A stretch of 64,000 nt of DNA, from assembly GCA_963838385.1 (NCBI GenBank), contig CAWIRE010000001.1:868001-932000 (forward strand), given 5' to 3'. Positions 12,461 to 21,164 of this stretch are shown here, piece by piece. The notes under the pieces were generated by a model. It searched no databases and was not told the DNA's origin. It worked only from the letters and a program-made list of their open reading frames with translations. Made by a program: the position numbers and the translations under genes. Within the stretch, counting starts at the first letter, position 1. Each line of letters begins with the position of its first letter. This DNA comes from DAHUYF01 sp963838385 (lineage in GTDB: Bacteria > Pseudomonadota > Alphaproteobacteria > ATCC43930 > CGMCC-115725).

Positions 12461-14366
12461 ATGCAACTCAGGATTGAGACCTTCAGCAACAGCCGGGGCG
12501 GCAACGCCTTCTTCAAGGCGGTAACGCACCCGCTGGCGGCGCGTGCCATGCCGGCGCTGCTGGAGCGGCTCGGCCGCGGCAAAGTCGCGGTCTACGACCC
12601 CGAAGGCTGCGTCGACGGGCTCTCCGACCTCTATGATCTCTCCGCGCTCGACATCGCCGGCTGCTACGTCCAGGACGTGACGGCGATCGGGCGTCCGGTG
12701 CTCGGCCGCCCGGCGCAGCCGGTGACCGAGATCGGCGAATCGGGCGCGCGCACCGTCTTCATCGCCGGATTCGAGGCGGAGCGCGCCGCCGACCACATCC
12801 GCCACCTGCTGCCGGCGGGCGCGCAGGCGGTGAGCCTCGATGCGCTGCGCCTGCCCGACGCGCTGCTCTCCAACCGGCGCCGCTATCTCGATCCCCTCAA
12901 CTTCGCCACCAATTTCGCCTTCTTCCGCGACGCCGGCGGGCTCTCCACCCGACTCGTCACCGCCAATTACTGGGCGGGCTACGGCGCCGGCGCGGTGAGC
13001 CTGTGGCTGCTGCTGTTCGGCGCCGAGGGCGAGGTGCTGGCGGAGTGGGGCGAGACGGTGCCGGCCGGCACCGCCTCGATCGTGCTCGACAGCCGCGAGA
13101 TCCGCCGCCGCTTCGAGCTGCCGGAATTCACCGGCCAGCTCTTTCTCCACGTGGTCGGCGCGGCCGGCCATGACATGGTGAAATACGCGCTCGATACCTT
13201 CGGCACCGACGATGCCGCCTGCTTCTCCTGCACCCATGACGCCAATTCCTGGCCGGCGGATTTCTATGCCGGCCTGCCGGCGCCCGATGCGGGCGAGCGC
13301 GTGACGCTCTGGGTGCAGAACAGCCAGCCTTGCGCCATCCCGCCCCATGCCGTCGGCCTCAACCTCATGGGGGATGGCGCGGTCAAGCGCATCGCCGCCG
13401 CGATCCCGCCCTTCGCCAGCTACGCGCTCGACGTGGCGGACCTCCTGCCCGAGGCGCGTTGGCCGCAGCAGATCGAGATCCGCGCCGGCAAGTATGTGGT
13501 GCGCCCGCGCTACGAGGTGACGGCGCGCGGCCGGCGCCGCATCGCGCATGTCAATGTCGAGCGCACCGACCTCGTCCCCGATCCGCGCCTGCCGGAACTC
13601 GGCAATCTCCTCGGCAAGGGCCATCTGCTGCCCGCCCCGGTGCTGCCGCGCGCGACCTGGCGCACCCAGGCGCTGCCGACGCCGATGGCGACGAGCCAGC
13701 AGGATCTGCCGGTGGGCCTCATCGTCTATGACGGCTCCGGCCGCGAGGCGGCGCGCCATCGCTTCGGCCGGCTGCAGCGCGCCCAGTCGGTCGCGGTCGA
13801 GCTCGACGAGATCATCAACGGCGCCGATCTCGCCGCGGGATACGGACATCTCGAGCTGGTCTACGATTTCAGCGAGGGCGGCAGCGGCGACGGCTGGCTG
13901 CACGGCCTCTTCCGCTACGAGGACCGCAGCAGCGGGCACCGCGCGGAGACCAGCTTCGGCGCGCACGTGTTCAACACCGTGCTCACCTATCGCGGCGAGC
14001 CGCAATCCTATGCCGGCCGCCCGCCGGGGCTGTCGACGCGCCTCTTCCTGCGCCTCGGCGAGGCGCCGCACGACACGCTCTGCCACCTGATCTATCCGGC
14101 CTCGACCCCCTGGCATGCCGCCAGCGCCACCGACGTCGTGCTTCACGCCGGCGACGGGCGCGAGATCGCGCGGCGGCGCGTGGCGATCCCCTGCTCCGGC
14201 TCGCTCTACTGGCGCTATCACGAGATGTTCGACGCGGCCCAACGCGCGCGGCGCCGGCGCCGGCGCCTATGTCATCATTCGCGACCTGACCTGCCGGCTG
14301 TTCGGCTATCATGGTCTGCTCGGCCCCGGCGGCGCCTTCAGCCTCGACCATATGTTCGGTTTCTGA
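12461..14366 (+). pseudogene. Large conserved-looking protein of unknown function, frameshifted near its C-terminus
   Basis: An open frame starts at ATG 12461 and reads about 595 residues of well-formed protein without signal peptide or membrane segment. Between about 14240 and 14265, in an alternating GC run, the sensible frame moves by one base. The next frame then gives AYVIIRDLTCRLFGYHGLLG and SLDHMFGF to a stop at 14366, for about 634 residues in total. Hydrophobic, Gly- and aromatic-rich stretches spaced by turns suggest several beta-sandwich modules, but I recognise no family. Left uncorrected, the original frame runs on through trxB into lysR as a spurious 1267-codon ORF. It lies directly upstream of trxB on the same strand. 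Confidence 0.7.
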
Positions 14367-14387
14367 CCGCCTGGAACCTTGCCCCCC

Positions 14388-15356
14388 ATGACCCAACGCC
14401 ATCACACCAAGCTCCTCATCATCGGCTCGGGACCCGCCGGCTACACCGCGGCGATCTATGCCGCGCGCGCCAATCTGCAGCCGATCCTGGTGCAGGGGAT
14501 GCAGGCCGGCGGCCAGCTCACCATCACCACGGATGTCGAGAACTACCCGGGCTTCGCCGACGTGATCCAGGGACCGTGGCTGATGGAGCAGATGCAGAAG
14601 CAGGCCGAGCATGTCGGCACGCGCGTCATCACCGATCTGATCGTCTCGGCCGATCTCACGAAGCGCCCCTTCACCTGCGTCGGCGACAGCGGCGACGTCT
14701 ACGTCGCCGACACGCTCGCCATCTGCACCGGCGCGCAGGCGCGCTGGCTCGGCATTCCCAGCGAAGAGCGGTTCCGCGGCTTCGGCGTCTCCGCCTGCGC
14801 CACCTGCGACGGCTTCTTCTTCCGCGGCAAGGAGGTGGTGGTGGTCGGCGGCGGCAACACCGCGGTCGAGGAGGCGCTCTACCTCACCAACCACGCCACC
14901 CGCGTCACCCTGATCCACCGCCGCGACCGGCTGCGCGCCGAGAAGATCCTGCAGGATCGCCTCTTCGCCAATCCCAAGATCCGGGTGATCTGGGACAGCG
15001 CCGTCGAGGAGATCCTGGGCGAGCAGAACCCGGCGCGGGTCACCGGCGTGCGCCTCATCAACGTCAAGACGCGCGAGAGCTCCGTCCTGCCCTGCGACGG
15101 CTTCTTCGTCGCCATCGGCCACACGCCGGTCACCGAACTCTTCCGCGGCCAGCTCGCGCTCGACGCCGAGGGCTACATCCTCACCCGGCCCGATTCGACC
15201 GCCACCGACATCCCCGGCGTCTTCGCCGCCGGCGACGTGCGCGACAAGATCTTCCGCCAGGCGGTGACCGCGGCGGGCATGGGCTGCATGGCGGCGCTCG
15301 AGGCCGAGAAATTCCTCGCCGCCGAGGAAGCGGCCTCCTTGAGAGCGGCAGAGTAA
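14388..15356 (+). CDS. trxB: Thioredoxin-disulfide reductase
   Basis: This 322-residue flavoprotein passes electrons from NADPH to thioredoxin in the cytoplasm. It has the FAD-binding GSGPAGYTAAIYAARA motif near the N-terminus, the redox pair Cys137-x-x-Cys140 in SACATCDGFF, the NADPH-binding GGGNTAVEEALYL motif, and the C-terminal FAD motif GVFAAGDVRDKIFRQ. I choose ATG 14388 (MTQRHHTKLL); a TTG nine bases upstream is in frame but unlikely. The lysR gene follows after 14 bases, a pairing seen in many alphaproteobacteria. Confidence 0.96.
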   Translation: MTQRHHTKLLIIGSGPAGYTAAIYAARANLQPILVQGMQAGGQLTITTDVENYPGFADVIQGPWLMEQMQKQAEHVGTRVITDLIVSADLTKRPFTCVGDSGDVYVADTLAICTGAQARWLGIPSEERFRGFGVSACATCDGFFFRGKEVVVVGGGNTAVEEALYLTNHATRVTLIHRRDRLRAEKILQDRLFANPKIRVIWDSAVEEILGEQNPARVTGVRLINVKTRESSVLPCDGFFVAIGHTPVTELFRGQLALDAEGYILTRPDSTATDIPGVFAAGDVRDKIFRQAVTAAGMGCMAALEAEKFLAAEEAASLRAAE

Positions 15357-15370
15357 GCGGCGTGACCGGC

Positions 15371-16264
15371 ATGGATTGGGACAAGCTGCGGGTCTTCCAT
15401 GCCGTCGCCGAGGCCGGCAGCTTCACCCATGCCGGCGAGGCGCTGAACCTCAGCCAGTCGGCGGTGAGCCGCCAGATCAGCGCGCTCGAGGAGAGCCTGA
15501 GCGTGCCGCTCTTCCACCGGCACGCGCGCGGACTGATCCTGACCGAGCAGGGCGAGCTGCTCTACCGCACGGCGCGGGAGGTGTTCTCCAAGCTCGCCAT
15601 GACCGAGGCGATGCTGACGGAGTTGAAGGACCGGCCGAAGGGTCCGCTCAAGGTCACGACCACCATCTCCTTCGGCTCGGCCTGGCTCACCCCGCGCATC
15701 CGCGAGTTCACCGATCTCTATCCCGAGATCCAGGTGAGCCTCGTCGTCGACGACACCGAGCTCGACCTCTCCATGCGCGAGGCCGATGTCGCGATCCGCA
15801 TGTCGCCGCCGCGCCAGCCGGACCTGGTGCAGCGCCATCTCATGACCATGCGCTACAACATCTACGCCTCCTCGGAGTATCTGAAGCGCTTCGGCACGCC
15901 GCAGAAGCCCGAGGATCTCGACAAGCACCGCGTCATCGTCTACGGCCAGGACGCGCGCCCGCCGGTGCGCAACATCAACTGGCTGTGGGAAGCGGGAGCG
16001 CGGCCCGGCTATGAGCGCCGGCCGATCTTCATGGTCAACAATGTCTACGGCATCCTGCGCGCGGTGGAGAGCGGCCTCGGCATCGCCGCGCTGCCGGATT
16101 TCATGGCGCAGGAGACCGCCGACCTCATCCGCATCCTGCCCGAGCTCACCGGCCCCGAGGTCGAGGCCTATTTCGTCTATCCCGAAGAGCTCAGGACCTC
16201 CAAGCGCATCGCCGTCTTCCGCGACTTCCTGCTGCGCAAGGTGGCCGAGGGCCGCAACAGCTAG
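15371..16264 (+). CDS. LysR family transcriptional regulator
   Basis: The 297-residue regulator has an N-terminal winged helix-turn-helix (LRVFHAVAEAGSFTHAGEAL to LNLSQSAVSRQISALEES, about residues 5-45) and a periplasmic-binding-like effector domain (about 90-295, with SFGSAWLTPRIREF and GLGIAALPDFMA). ATG 15371 is preferred over GTG 15362. It follows trxB by 14 bases and is probably co-transcribed, which would fit a redox-linked role, but the inducer is unknown. Its stop codon overlaps that of the convergent unknown gene by four bases. Confidence 0.9.
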   Translation: MDWDKLRVFHAVAEAGSFTHAGEALNLSQSAVSRQISALEESLSVPLFHRHARGLILTEQGELLYRTAREVFSKLAMTEAMLTELKDRPKGPLKVTTTISFGSAWLTPRIREFTDLYPEIQVSLVVDDTELDLSMREADVAIRMSPPRQPDLVQRHLMTMRYNIYASSEYLKRFGTPQKPEDLDKHRVIVYGQDARPPVRNINWLWEAGARPGYERRPIFMVNNVYGILRAVESGLGIAALPDFMAQETADLIRILPELTGPEVEAYFVYPEELRTSKRIAVFRDFLLRKVAEGRNS

Positions 16265-17040
16265 AACAACCGGGCGCCATGCGTCAGCATGGCGAGGCCG
16301 ACCAGCAGCGCCAGGACGAGGCCAAGGGAAAAGCCGATGCTGCCGCCATACTCGAGCCAGCCGCGGCGCGCGGCCGGCGGCGCAGCCGCGTCCGATGACA
16401 GGGAAGCGGGCGGCGCGTCCTCGGCGCGCGGCGCGGCGGCAGGCGTCGGCGGCGGCTCCCCGCGCTCGGCGGTGAGGAGCAGCGTCGCGGCGGGCGGCGG
16501 CGGTTCTTCGCGCTCGGCCGTCAGCCGCGGCAGCAGCGTCTGCGCGGCGGCGGGAAGCGGCTCCTCGCGCTCGGCCGTCAGCGGCGGCAACGGCGCCGGC
16601 TCGGCGGCGGTCGGCACCAGCCGGGCGGCGACCCAGTCGACCCATTCGGCGGCGAGCGCGGGACGCGGCAGCGCGGCAAAGCGCCGTTCCACCGACGCGG
16701 CGAGCTGATCGGCCTCGGCACGGCGCTCGGCCAGCGCCAGCACCGGCAGCGCGCCGGGAAAGCGCGCGGGAAATCCCGACTCCTCGAGCATGGTGCGAAA
16801 CGCCGTGCGCGCCTCTTCCGGGCTCGCCTCCTCGCCGGCGTCGAGCAAGGCGATCAGCGCCACGCCGCGCCCGGGATGGAGCGCCACCAGATCGACGAAG
16901 CCTTCCTCGCCGCCGGCGCGCACGATCGCCGGCGACACGCAGCGCCATCCCGGGATCAGCGTCGGCGGCGCCGGCTCGCGCCGCTCGCTTCGAACCGAGT
17001 TGTCCCCGCTATCCACAGCGTCCAGCACGGGCAGTTCCAT
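16261..17040 (-). CDS. Unknown protein with proline-rich repeats and a C-terminal membrane anchor
   Basis: From ATG 17040 the product is 259 residues. The N-terminal part (about 25-135) contains VDLVALHPGRGVALIALL, which loosely resembles the core strands of nuclease-like (NERD/restriction) folds, but catalytic residues are not convincing. Residues about 150-215 form a Pro/Ala-rich linker with three copies of the unit LTAEReEP. A single hydrophobic helix (GFSLGLVLALLVGLAMLTHG) lies near the C-terminus, so the protein is probably tail-anchored with its bulk in the cytoplasm. The open frame extends further upstream, but that part overlaps the RNA-like region and is not protein-like. Confidence 0.6.
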   Translation of the reverse strand: MELPVLDAVDSGDNSVRSERREPAPPTLIPGWRCVSPAIVRAGGEEGFVDLVALHPGRGVALIALLDAGEEASPEEARTAFRTMLEESGFPARFPGALPVLALAERRAEADQLAASVERRFAALPRPALAAEWVDWVAARLVPTAAEPAPLPPLTAEREEPLPAAAQTLLPRLTAEREEPPPPAATLLLTAERGEPPPTPAAAPRAEDAPPASLSSDAAAPPAARRGWLEYGGSIGFSLGLVLALLVGLAMLTHGARLF

Positions 17041-17119
17041 GGCCAATCCGGGGGTTGCCAATGGGCACAAGATCAACGCCTGCAACGCGATTTGGTTCGC
17101 GCGCCGCCGGACGCGCAAG

Positions 17120-17340
17120 GAATGCAGTTTTTGCAACTGTGCTACCGGAAATTCCCGTTGGCCTTTTCGACGCTGCGGCCGCATTTTGCGACGCAGCAGA
17201 TTTCGCTGCGGCGGACTCGTGCCGCAGCGCGGATTTCCGGGCCGAAAGGTCCGGGAAAAGGGTCTTCGGATCCTTACGTCTCCCAGACGTGAAGCCTCCC
17301 TGTTCATACTGGCCGGAGCTAACGCTCCGGCCATTTTTTT
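17120..17340 (+). ncRNA. Candidate structured small RNA with intrinsic terminator
   Basis: In order: a hairpin at 17124-17140; a nine-bp closing stem (17171-17179 with 17221-17229) enclosing two small hairpins (CGCA-TTT-TGCG at 17180-17190 and CGCAGC with GCTGCG at 17192-17210); then three abutting hairpins. These are 17234-17257 (ten pairs including two wobbles, GAAA loop), 17258-17275 (seven pairs, UUCG loop closed by C-G) and 17276-17290 (ACGTCT/AGACGT). A 20-base linker containing CCTCCC (anti-Shine-Dalgarno-like, as in many alphaproteobacterial sRNAs) precedes a terminator with a seven-T run. The T-run fixes the strand as plus. I could not match it to 6S, SRP, tmRNA, RNase P or a known riboswitch. 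The 5' end is not determined. Confidence 0.55.
17311..17340 (+). terminator. Strong intrinsic terminator
   Basis: GGCCGGAGC and GCTCCGGCC form a perfect nine-bp stem around a TAAC loop, followed by A and seven Ts. It is the clearest terminator in the window on the plus strand. No protein gene ends upstream of it, so it must terminate a non-coding transcript, which supports the RNA candidate. Confidence 0.85.
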
Positions 17341-17447
17341 CGCGCCGCCGCAGAGTTGTGCGACCGCCGCAGCGCAATCGGCGCGTTGCGCGGAACTCGA
17401 TGATCCGCGCGGCGGTTTAGCGATAGCGCAACAGCGGTTGTGGCGGT

Positions 17448-17807
17448 ATGCGACCTCACGCGCTTCTCCGCGCCGCGCTGGTGACGGGCTTCCTGGTCTG
17501 GGTGGCCGTCCAGTTCGGCTACGGTCTGGTCCATCTGCTCGAGCCGCCGGCGCGCGTCCGGCCGCCCGATACCGCATCGCTGCCGCCGCACGCCGTCAAT
17601 CCGCGGCCCGATATGGGCGCGATGCCGCCGGTGCCGCCGCTCAGCGAGTTGCAAGCGATGGAGACGCTGCGGCATTACGGTTATTTCGACATCTCCTCGA
17701 TGAAGCAGCAGCCGGACGGCAGCTGGATCGCGCTCGCCTCGCGGGCCGCCAATGGCAGCCACATGTCGGTGCGAATCGGCCGCGACGGCCGGGTGACGGC
17801 ACCCTGA
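17448..17807 (+). CDS. Unknown small membrane-anchored protein
   Basis: The 119-residue product has one N-terminal hydrophobic helix (ALVTGFLVWVAVQFGYGLV, about residues 9-27). A Pro-rich linker follows, then a small C-terminal domain (about 65-119) with the rhythm of a PepSY-like module (ALHHYGYFD-type segment, GSWIALASRA, SVRIGRDGRV). The C-terminal part is probably periplasmic. I do not recognise the family. It starts about 110 bases after the terminator and is followed by a dehydrogenase gene on the same strand. Confidence 0.55.
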   Translation: MRPHALLRAALVTGFLVWVAVQFGYGLVHLLEPPARVRPPDTASLPPHAVNPRPDMGAMPPVPPLSELQAMETLRHYGYFDISSMKQQPDGSWIALASRAANGSHMSVRIGRDGRVTAP

Positions 17808-17917
17808 GCCGCCCGGCGATCCTCACCCTTTGGGACGGGGTCCGGCGCCGATTGCGCGCGGCGCCGCGATGCGCCAGAAGAGATGGCCACCACCGCGCCG
17901 CGCCCGGAGAGCCTGCC

Positions 17918-18841
17918 ATGCCGACGACGAACGACCCCAACCGCATCGCCCTCATCGGCTTCGGCGAGGTCGGCCGCATCTTCGCCCAAGGCTTCGTCGC
18001 GTCGGGCCGCCACAGCGTCGCCGCCTACGACATCCTCCTCGACGAGGCAGCGACCGCCGCGCCGCTGCGCGCGGCGGCGGCGGCGGCCGGCGCGACGGCC
18101 TGCGACAGCGCCGCCGCGGCGGCAGCCGGCGCCCGCATCGTCATCTCGGCGGTGACCGCCGCCTCGGCCCGCCCGGTCGCCGAGGCAGCGGGACGGTATC
18201 TCGGCCCCGGCCAGATCTTCCTCGACATCAACTCGGTCTCGCCCGAGACCAAGCGCGCCAACGCCGCCGCGGTCGAGCGCTCCGGCGCCGCCTATGTCGA
18301 GGCCGCGGTGCTGGCGGCGGTGGCGCCTTACGGGCTCAAAGTGCCGATCCTGCTCGGCGGCGCCGCCGCCGGCGAGCTCGCCGCGCTGCTCGCCCCCGCC
18401 GGCATGCGGCTCGAGGTCGGCAACGCCGTCATCGGCCAGGCCTCGGCGATCAAGATGTGCCGCAGCATCATGATCAAGGGGCTGGAGGCGCTCGCCGTCG
18501 AATGCTTCCTGACGGCGCGGCGCTACGGCGTCGAGGACGCCATCATCGCCTCGCTCGACGAGACCTTCCCCGAGATGAACTGGGAAGAGAAGGCGGGATA
18601 TCTCATCAGCCGCGTCGTGCAGCATGGCAGGCGGCGGGCGGCGGAGATGCGCGAATCCGCCGCGACCATCGCCGAGGCGGGCATCACGCCGCTGATGGCG
18701 CCGGCGACCGCCGCGCGCCACGATGCGGTCGCCGATCAGGTCGCAGCGCGACCCGCCTTGAAGCAGATCCCCGATGCGGACTGGCGGCGGATGGCGGATG
18801 CGCTGCTGGCGGCGGCCCGCTCCGCCGAGGCGGCGGATTAA
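17918..18841 (+). CDS. NAD(P)-dependent oxidoreductase, beta-hydroxyacid dehydrogenase-like with DUF1932-type C-terminus
   Basis: The 307-residue protein starts with a Rossmann motif (IALIGFGEVGRIFAQGF, about residues 9-25) as in 6-phosphogluconate and 3-hydroxyisobutyrate dehydrogenases. The C-terminal half (IGQASAIKMCRSIMIKGLEAL and DETFPEMNWEEKAGYLISR) fits the DUF1932 helical domain. The Lys in SAIKMCRS sits where the catalytic Lys of the family lies. Substrate unknown. The ATG at 17918 is preceded by CGGAGAG. It stands alone, 19 bases before the convergent rocD gene. Confidence 0.85.
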   Translation: MPTTNDPNRIALIGFGEVGRIFAQGFVASGRHSVAAYDILLDEAATAAPLRAAAAAAGATACDSAAAAAAGARIVISAVTAASARPVAEAAGRYLGPGQIFLDINSVSPETKRANAAAVERSGAAYVEAAVLAAVAPYGLKVPILLGGAAAGELAALLAPAGMRLEVGNAVIGQASAIKMCRSIMIKGLEALAVECFLTARRYGVEDAIIASLDETFPEMNWEEKAGYLISRVVQHGRRRAAEMRESAATIAEAGITPLMAPATAARHDAVADQVAARPALKQIPDADWRRMADALLAAARSAEAAD

Positions 18842-18860
18842 GGCAACGGCAGGGCGCCGC

Positions 18861-20108
18861 CTATGCCGCTTCCGGATGCGTCAAGGCCGCGTCGAATTGC
18901 TCGAGCGCCCAGTCGATCTCGCCGCGGGTGATCACCAGGGGCGGGCTGACGCGGATGGTGTGATCGTGGGTGTCCTTGCACAAGACGCCGCGCCGGCGCA
19001 GCGCGTCGCAATAGCGCCTGGCGCCACCCGCTTGCGCGTCGAGCTCGACGGCGATCATCAGGCCGCGCCCGCGCACTTCTTTCACCGCCGGGCTGTTGAT
19101 GCCGCTGAGGCCGGCAAGGAAGCGCGCGCCCATCGCCTCGGCGTTCTCGACCATGCCCTCTTCGATCAGAACCTGGAGCGCCGCGCGCGCGACGGCGCAG
19201 GCCAGAGGGTTGCCGCCGAAGGTGCTGCCGTGCTCGCCGGGTTTCAGCACGCCGAGGATCTCGTCGTTCGAGAGCACCGCCGATACCGGATAAAACCCGC
19301 CCGACAGCGCCTTGCCGATCAAGGTGAGATCGGCCTCGATCGCTTCATGCTCTTCGGCGAGCAGCCGGCCGGTGCGGCCGAGCCCGGTCTGAACCTCGTC
19401 GAGGATCAGAATCACGTTGTGGCGCGTGCAGATCTCGCGCACCGATTTGAAATAGCCGGCAGGCGGAATGATCACCCCCGCCTCGCCCTGGATGGGCTCG
19501 ACCAGAAAGGCCACCGTATCGGGGGTGATCGCCGCTTCGAGCGCGGTGGCGTCGGCGAAGGGCACGATGCGGAATCCCGGCGTGAACGGGCCGAAGCCGT
19601 CGCGCGCCGTGGGGTCGGTGCTGAATCCCACGATCGTCAGGGTACGGCCGTGGAAGTTGTTGGCGCAGACGATGACCTCGGCGCGGTCCCTGGGCACGCC
19701 CTTCACCTCATAGCCCCATTTGCGCGCGACCTTGAGCGCGCTTTCCACCGCTTCGGCGCCTGAATTCATCGGCAGGACCTTGTGCGACCGGGTGACGGCG
19801 CAGAGCTCCTGGTAGAACAGCGGGAGCTGGTCGTTCATGAAGGCGCGCGAGGTTATGGCGAGGCGCGACGCCTGCTCGGTGAGCGCCGCCAGAATGCGCG
19901 GATGGCAATGCCCCTGATTGACCGCCGAATAGGCCGACAGGCAATCGAGGTAGCGCCGGCCGTCAACGTCCCAGACCCAGACCCCCAGGCCGCGGGTGAG
20001 GACGACATCGAGCGGCTTGTAGTTGCGCGCGCCGTAGGCATGCTCGAGGGCGAGATAGCCGTCGCGGGTTGCCGGCGGCGGATCTCTCAGCATCGTATCT
20101 TCGGTCAT
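18861..20108 (-). CDS. rocD: Ornithine aminotransferase
   Basis: The 415-residue PLP enzyme converts ornithine plus 2-oxoglutarate to glutamate semialdehyde (P5C) plus glutamate. Recognisable RocD segments are YLDCLSAYSAVNQGHCHP, LPMNSGAEAVESALK, NNFHGRTLTIVGFSTDP, ILDEVQTGLGRTGR and the PLP-lysine site LIGKALSGGFYPVSAV. STFGGNPLACAVA is the usual class III motif. I choose ATG 20108 (MTEDTMLRD). The ArgZ-like gene lies 14 bases upstream on the same strand, giving a two-step arginine to ornithine to P5C route. Confidence 0.93.
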   Translation of the reverse strand: MTEDTMLRDPPPATRDGYLALEHAYGARNYKPLDVVLTRGLGVWVWDVDGRRYLDCLSAYSAVNQGHCHPRILAALTEQASRLAITSRAFMNDQLPLFYQELCAVTRSHKVLPMNSGAEAVESALKVARKWGYEVKGVPRDRAEVIVCANNFHGRTLTIVGFSTDPTARDGFGPFTPGFRIVPFADATALEAAITPDTVAFLVEPIQGEAGVIIPPAGYFKSVREICTRHNVILILDEVQTGLGRTGRLLAEEHEAIEADLTLIGKALSGGFYPVSAVLSNDEILGVLKPGEHGSTFGGNPLACAVARAALQVLIEEGMVENAEAMGARFLAGLSGINSPAVKEVRGRGLMIAVELDAQAGGARRYCDALRRRGVLCKDTHDHTIRVSPPLVITRGEIDWALEQFDAALTHPEAA

Positions 20109-20122
20109 CGCGTTCTCCCTCG

Positions 20123-21007
20123 CTAGCCGGCGGCGCGCCGCAAGGCTTCGGCGGCGGCGCTGCGGCGGTCGAGACGCAGGGTCATGCAATAGGCGCCGCC
20201 GCCGGACATGATGAACGGCCGGAGATCGACCTCGCTCACGCGATAGCCGCGCTCCGCCAGCCGCGCCACGAGGCGCGGCGAGGCGTTCGCCATCACCAGC
20301 CGGTCGGCGATGTTGACGGCGTTGACGTTGAAGCGCGCGGCGTCCTCGTCGGTCGCCTCGATCAGGTCCGCGGGCGCGACGCGGTCGCGGATCGCGGCCA
20401 GCGACGCGGCGGAAAACGCCGGCGGGTAGTAAAGGATCTCGCCGCCGCTCAGCGGGCAGAAGCAGACGTTGAGATGATAAAAGCGCGGCGAGACCAGCTC
20501 GAGCGCGGTTACCTCCTGGCCGAAGAAGGCGGCGACCTCGTCGGCCGCCTGCCGCGTCGAGCGCTGGCCGTGACCGGCCCAGAACCGGCCGCGGAGCGCG
20601 TCCCAGATGCAGTCGCCCGCCCCTTCCTGAAAGCAGGTCGCCGGGAAGCGTGCGACCTCATCGACGACCCCGCGCGCCATGAGCGCGCGGAAGAGGGCCT
20701 CGAAATGCCGCTCTTCGCCCTGGCGCTCGGGGTGGCGGAACCGCGCGAGCAGCGCGCGGCGGTCGAGCAGCACCGCCGCGTTGGCGGGAAACACCATGTC
20801 CGGCAGCCCCGCGACGCCGGGCATGATCTCGAGCCGCGCCCCGGCGGCGGCGAGCGCGGCGGCGAGCGCGCGGAAGCTGCGCCGGGCGGCGACCAGATGA
20901 CCCGCCGGATCTTCGGCCCAGGCGCCGGGCCGCATCCACGGGTTGATCGTGTAGGAGACCTCGAAATGCGCGGGATCGGTCAGCAGCAGCACAGGCTTCG
21001 AAGGCAT
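20123..21007 (-). CDS. Guanidine-modifying hydrolase, ArgZ-like arginine dihydrolase or arginine deiminase/DDAH family
   Basis: The 294-residue protein belongs to the amidinotransferase/deiminase fold. The N-terminus HFEVSYTINPWM puts an Asn at residue 22, and LPDMVFPANAAV puts an Asn at residue 76; both motifs are characteristic of ArgZ-type arginine dihydrolases. A catalytic His178 lies in FYHLNVCF and the nucleophilic Cys in the C-terminal GGGAYCMT. ArgZ releases ornithine and ammonia from arginine, which suits the adjacent rocD. Dimethylarginine hydrolase activity is the main alternative. GGAG precedes the ATG at 21007. The divergent Lrp gene is the likely regulator. Confidence 0.82.
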   Translation of the reverse strand: MPSKPVLLLTDPAHFEVSYTINPWMRPGAWAEDPAGHLVAARRSFRALAAALAAAGARLEIMPGVAGLPDMVFPANAAVLLDRRALLARFRHPERQGEERHFEALFRALMARGVVDEVARFPATCFQEGAGDCIWDALRGRFWAGHGQRSTRQAADEVAAFFGQEVTALELVSPRFYHLNVCFCPLSGGEILYYPPAFSAASLAAIRDRVAPADLIEATDEDAARFNVNAVNIADRLVMANASPRLVARLAERGYRVSEVDLRPFIMSGGGAYCMTLRLDRRSAAAEALRRAAG

Positions 21008-21097
21008 GGTGGAGGTCTCCGCCGAACGTGATCCCGGTGCTAGGACCACGCATCGCCCTCAATCATCTCGCGCCGGGATGCCAACGAAAAGCCGTCA

Positions 21098-21164
21098 TCC
21101 TTGACAAAATGAGCCATAAATTGGACAAATAGTCATACTGTATTGGCAAATTGTCGAGGCGACG
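21098..21164. promoter_or_regulatory. AT-rich intergenic operator/promoter region of the arginine cluster
   Basis: The 157-bp gap between the ArgZ-like gene and lrp contains a sharply AT-rich patch. It has TTGACA at 21101-21106 and two related blocks, TTGGACAAAT (21121) and TTGGCAAATT (21142), the second ending in a sequence (GGCAAATTGTC) partly inverted relative to upstream GACAAA. AT-rich, loosely symmetrical repeats are typical of Lrp/AsnC sites and divergent promoters. I cannot assign exact -10 elements. Confidence 0.4.

Larger units (their letters stand above)
17041..17447. other. 407-bp gene-free region containing a structured RNA candidate
   Basis: Between two divergent hypothetical genes. 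Bases 17041-17119 show nothing I can name. From 17120 a dense series of inverted repeats begins, ending in an intrinsic terminator at 17311-17340. Bases 17341-17447 are plain sequence leading to the next gene. Open frames exist here on both strands, but their translations look like shuffled Arg/Ala/Pro sequence. Confidence 0.7.

Noticed and set aside
17120..17340. Assignment of the structured region to 6S, tmRNA, SRP RNA or RNase P RNA
   Set aside because: Lengths and signature sequences (for example the SRP GGAAG loop, RNase P P4 motifs and a tmRNA tag ORF) are missing. It is kept only as an unclassified candidate.
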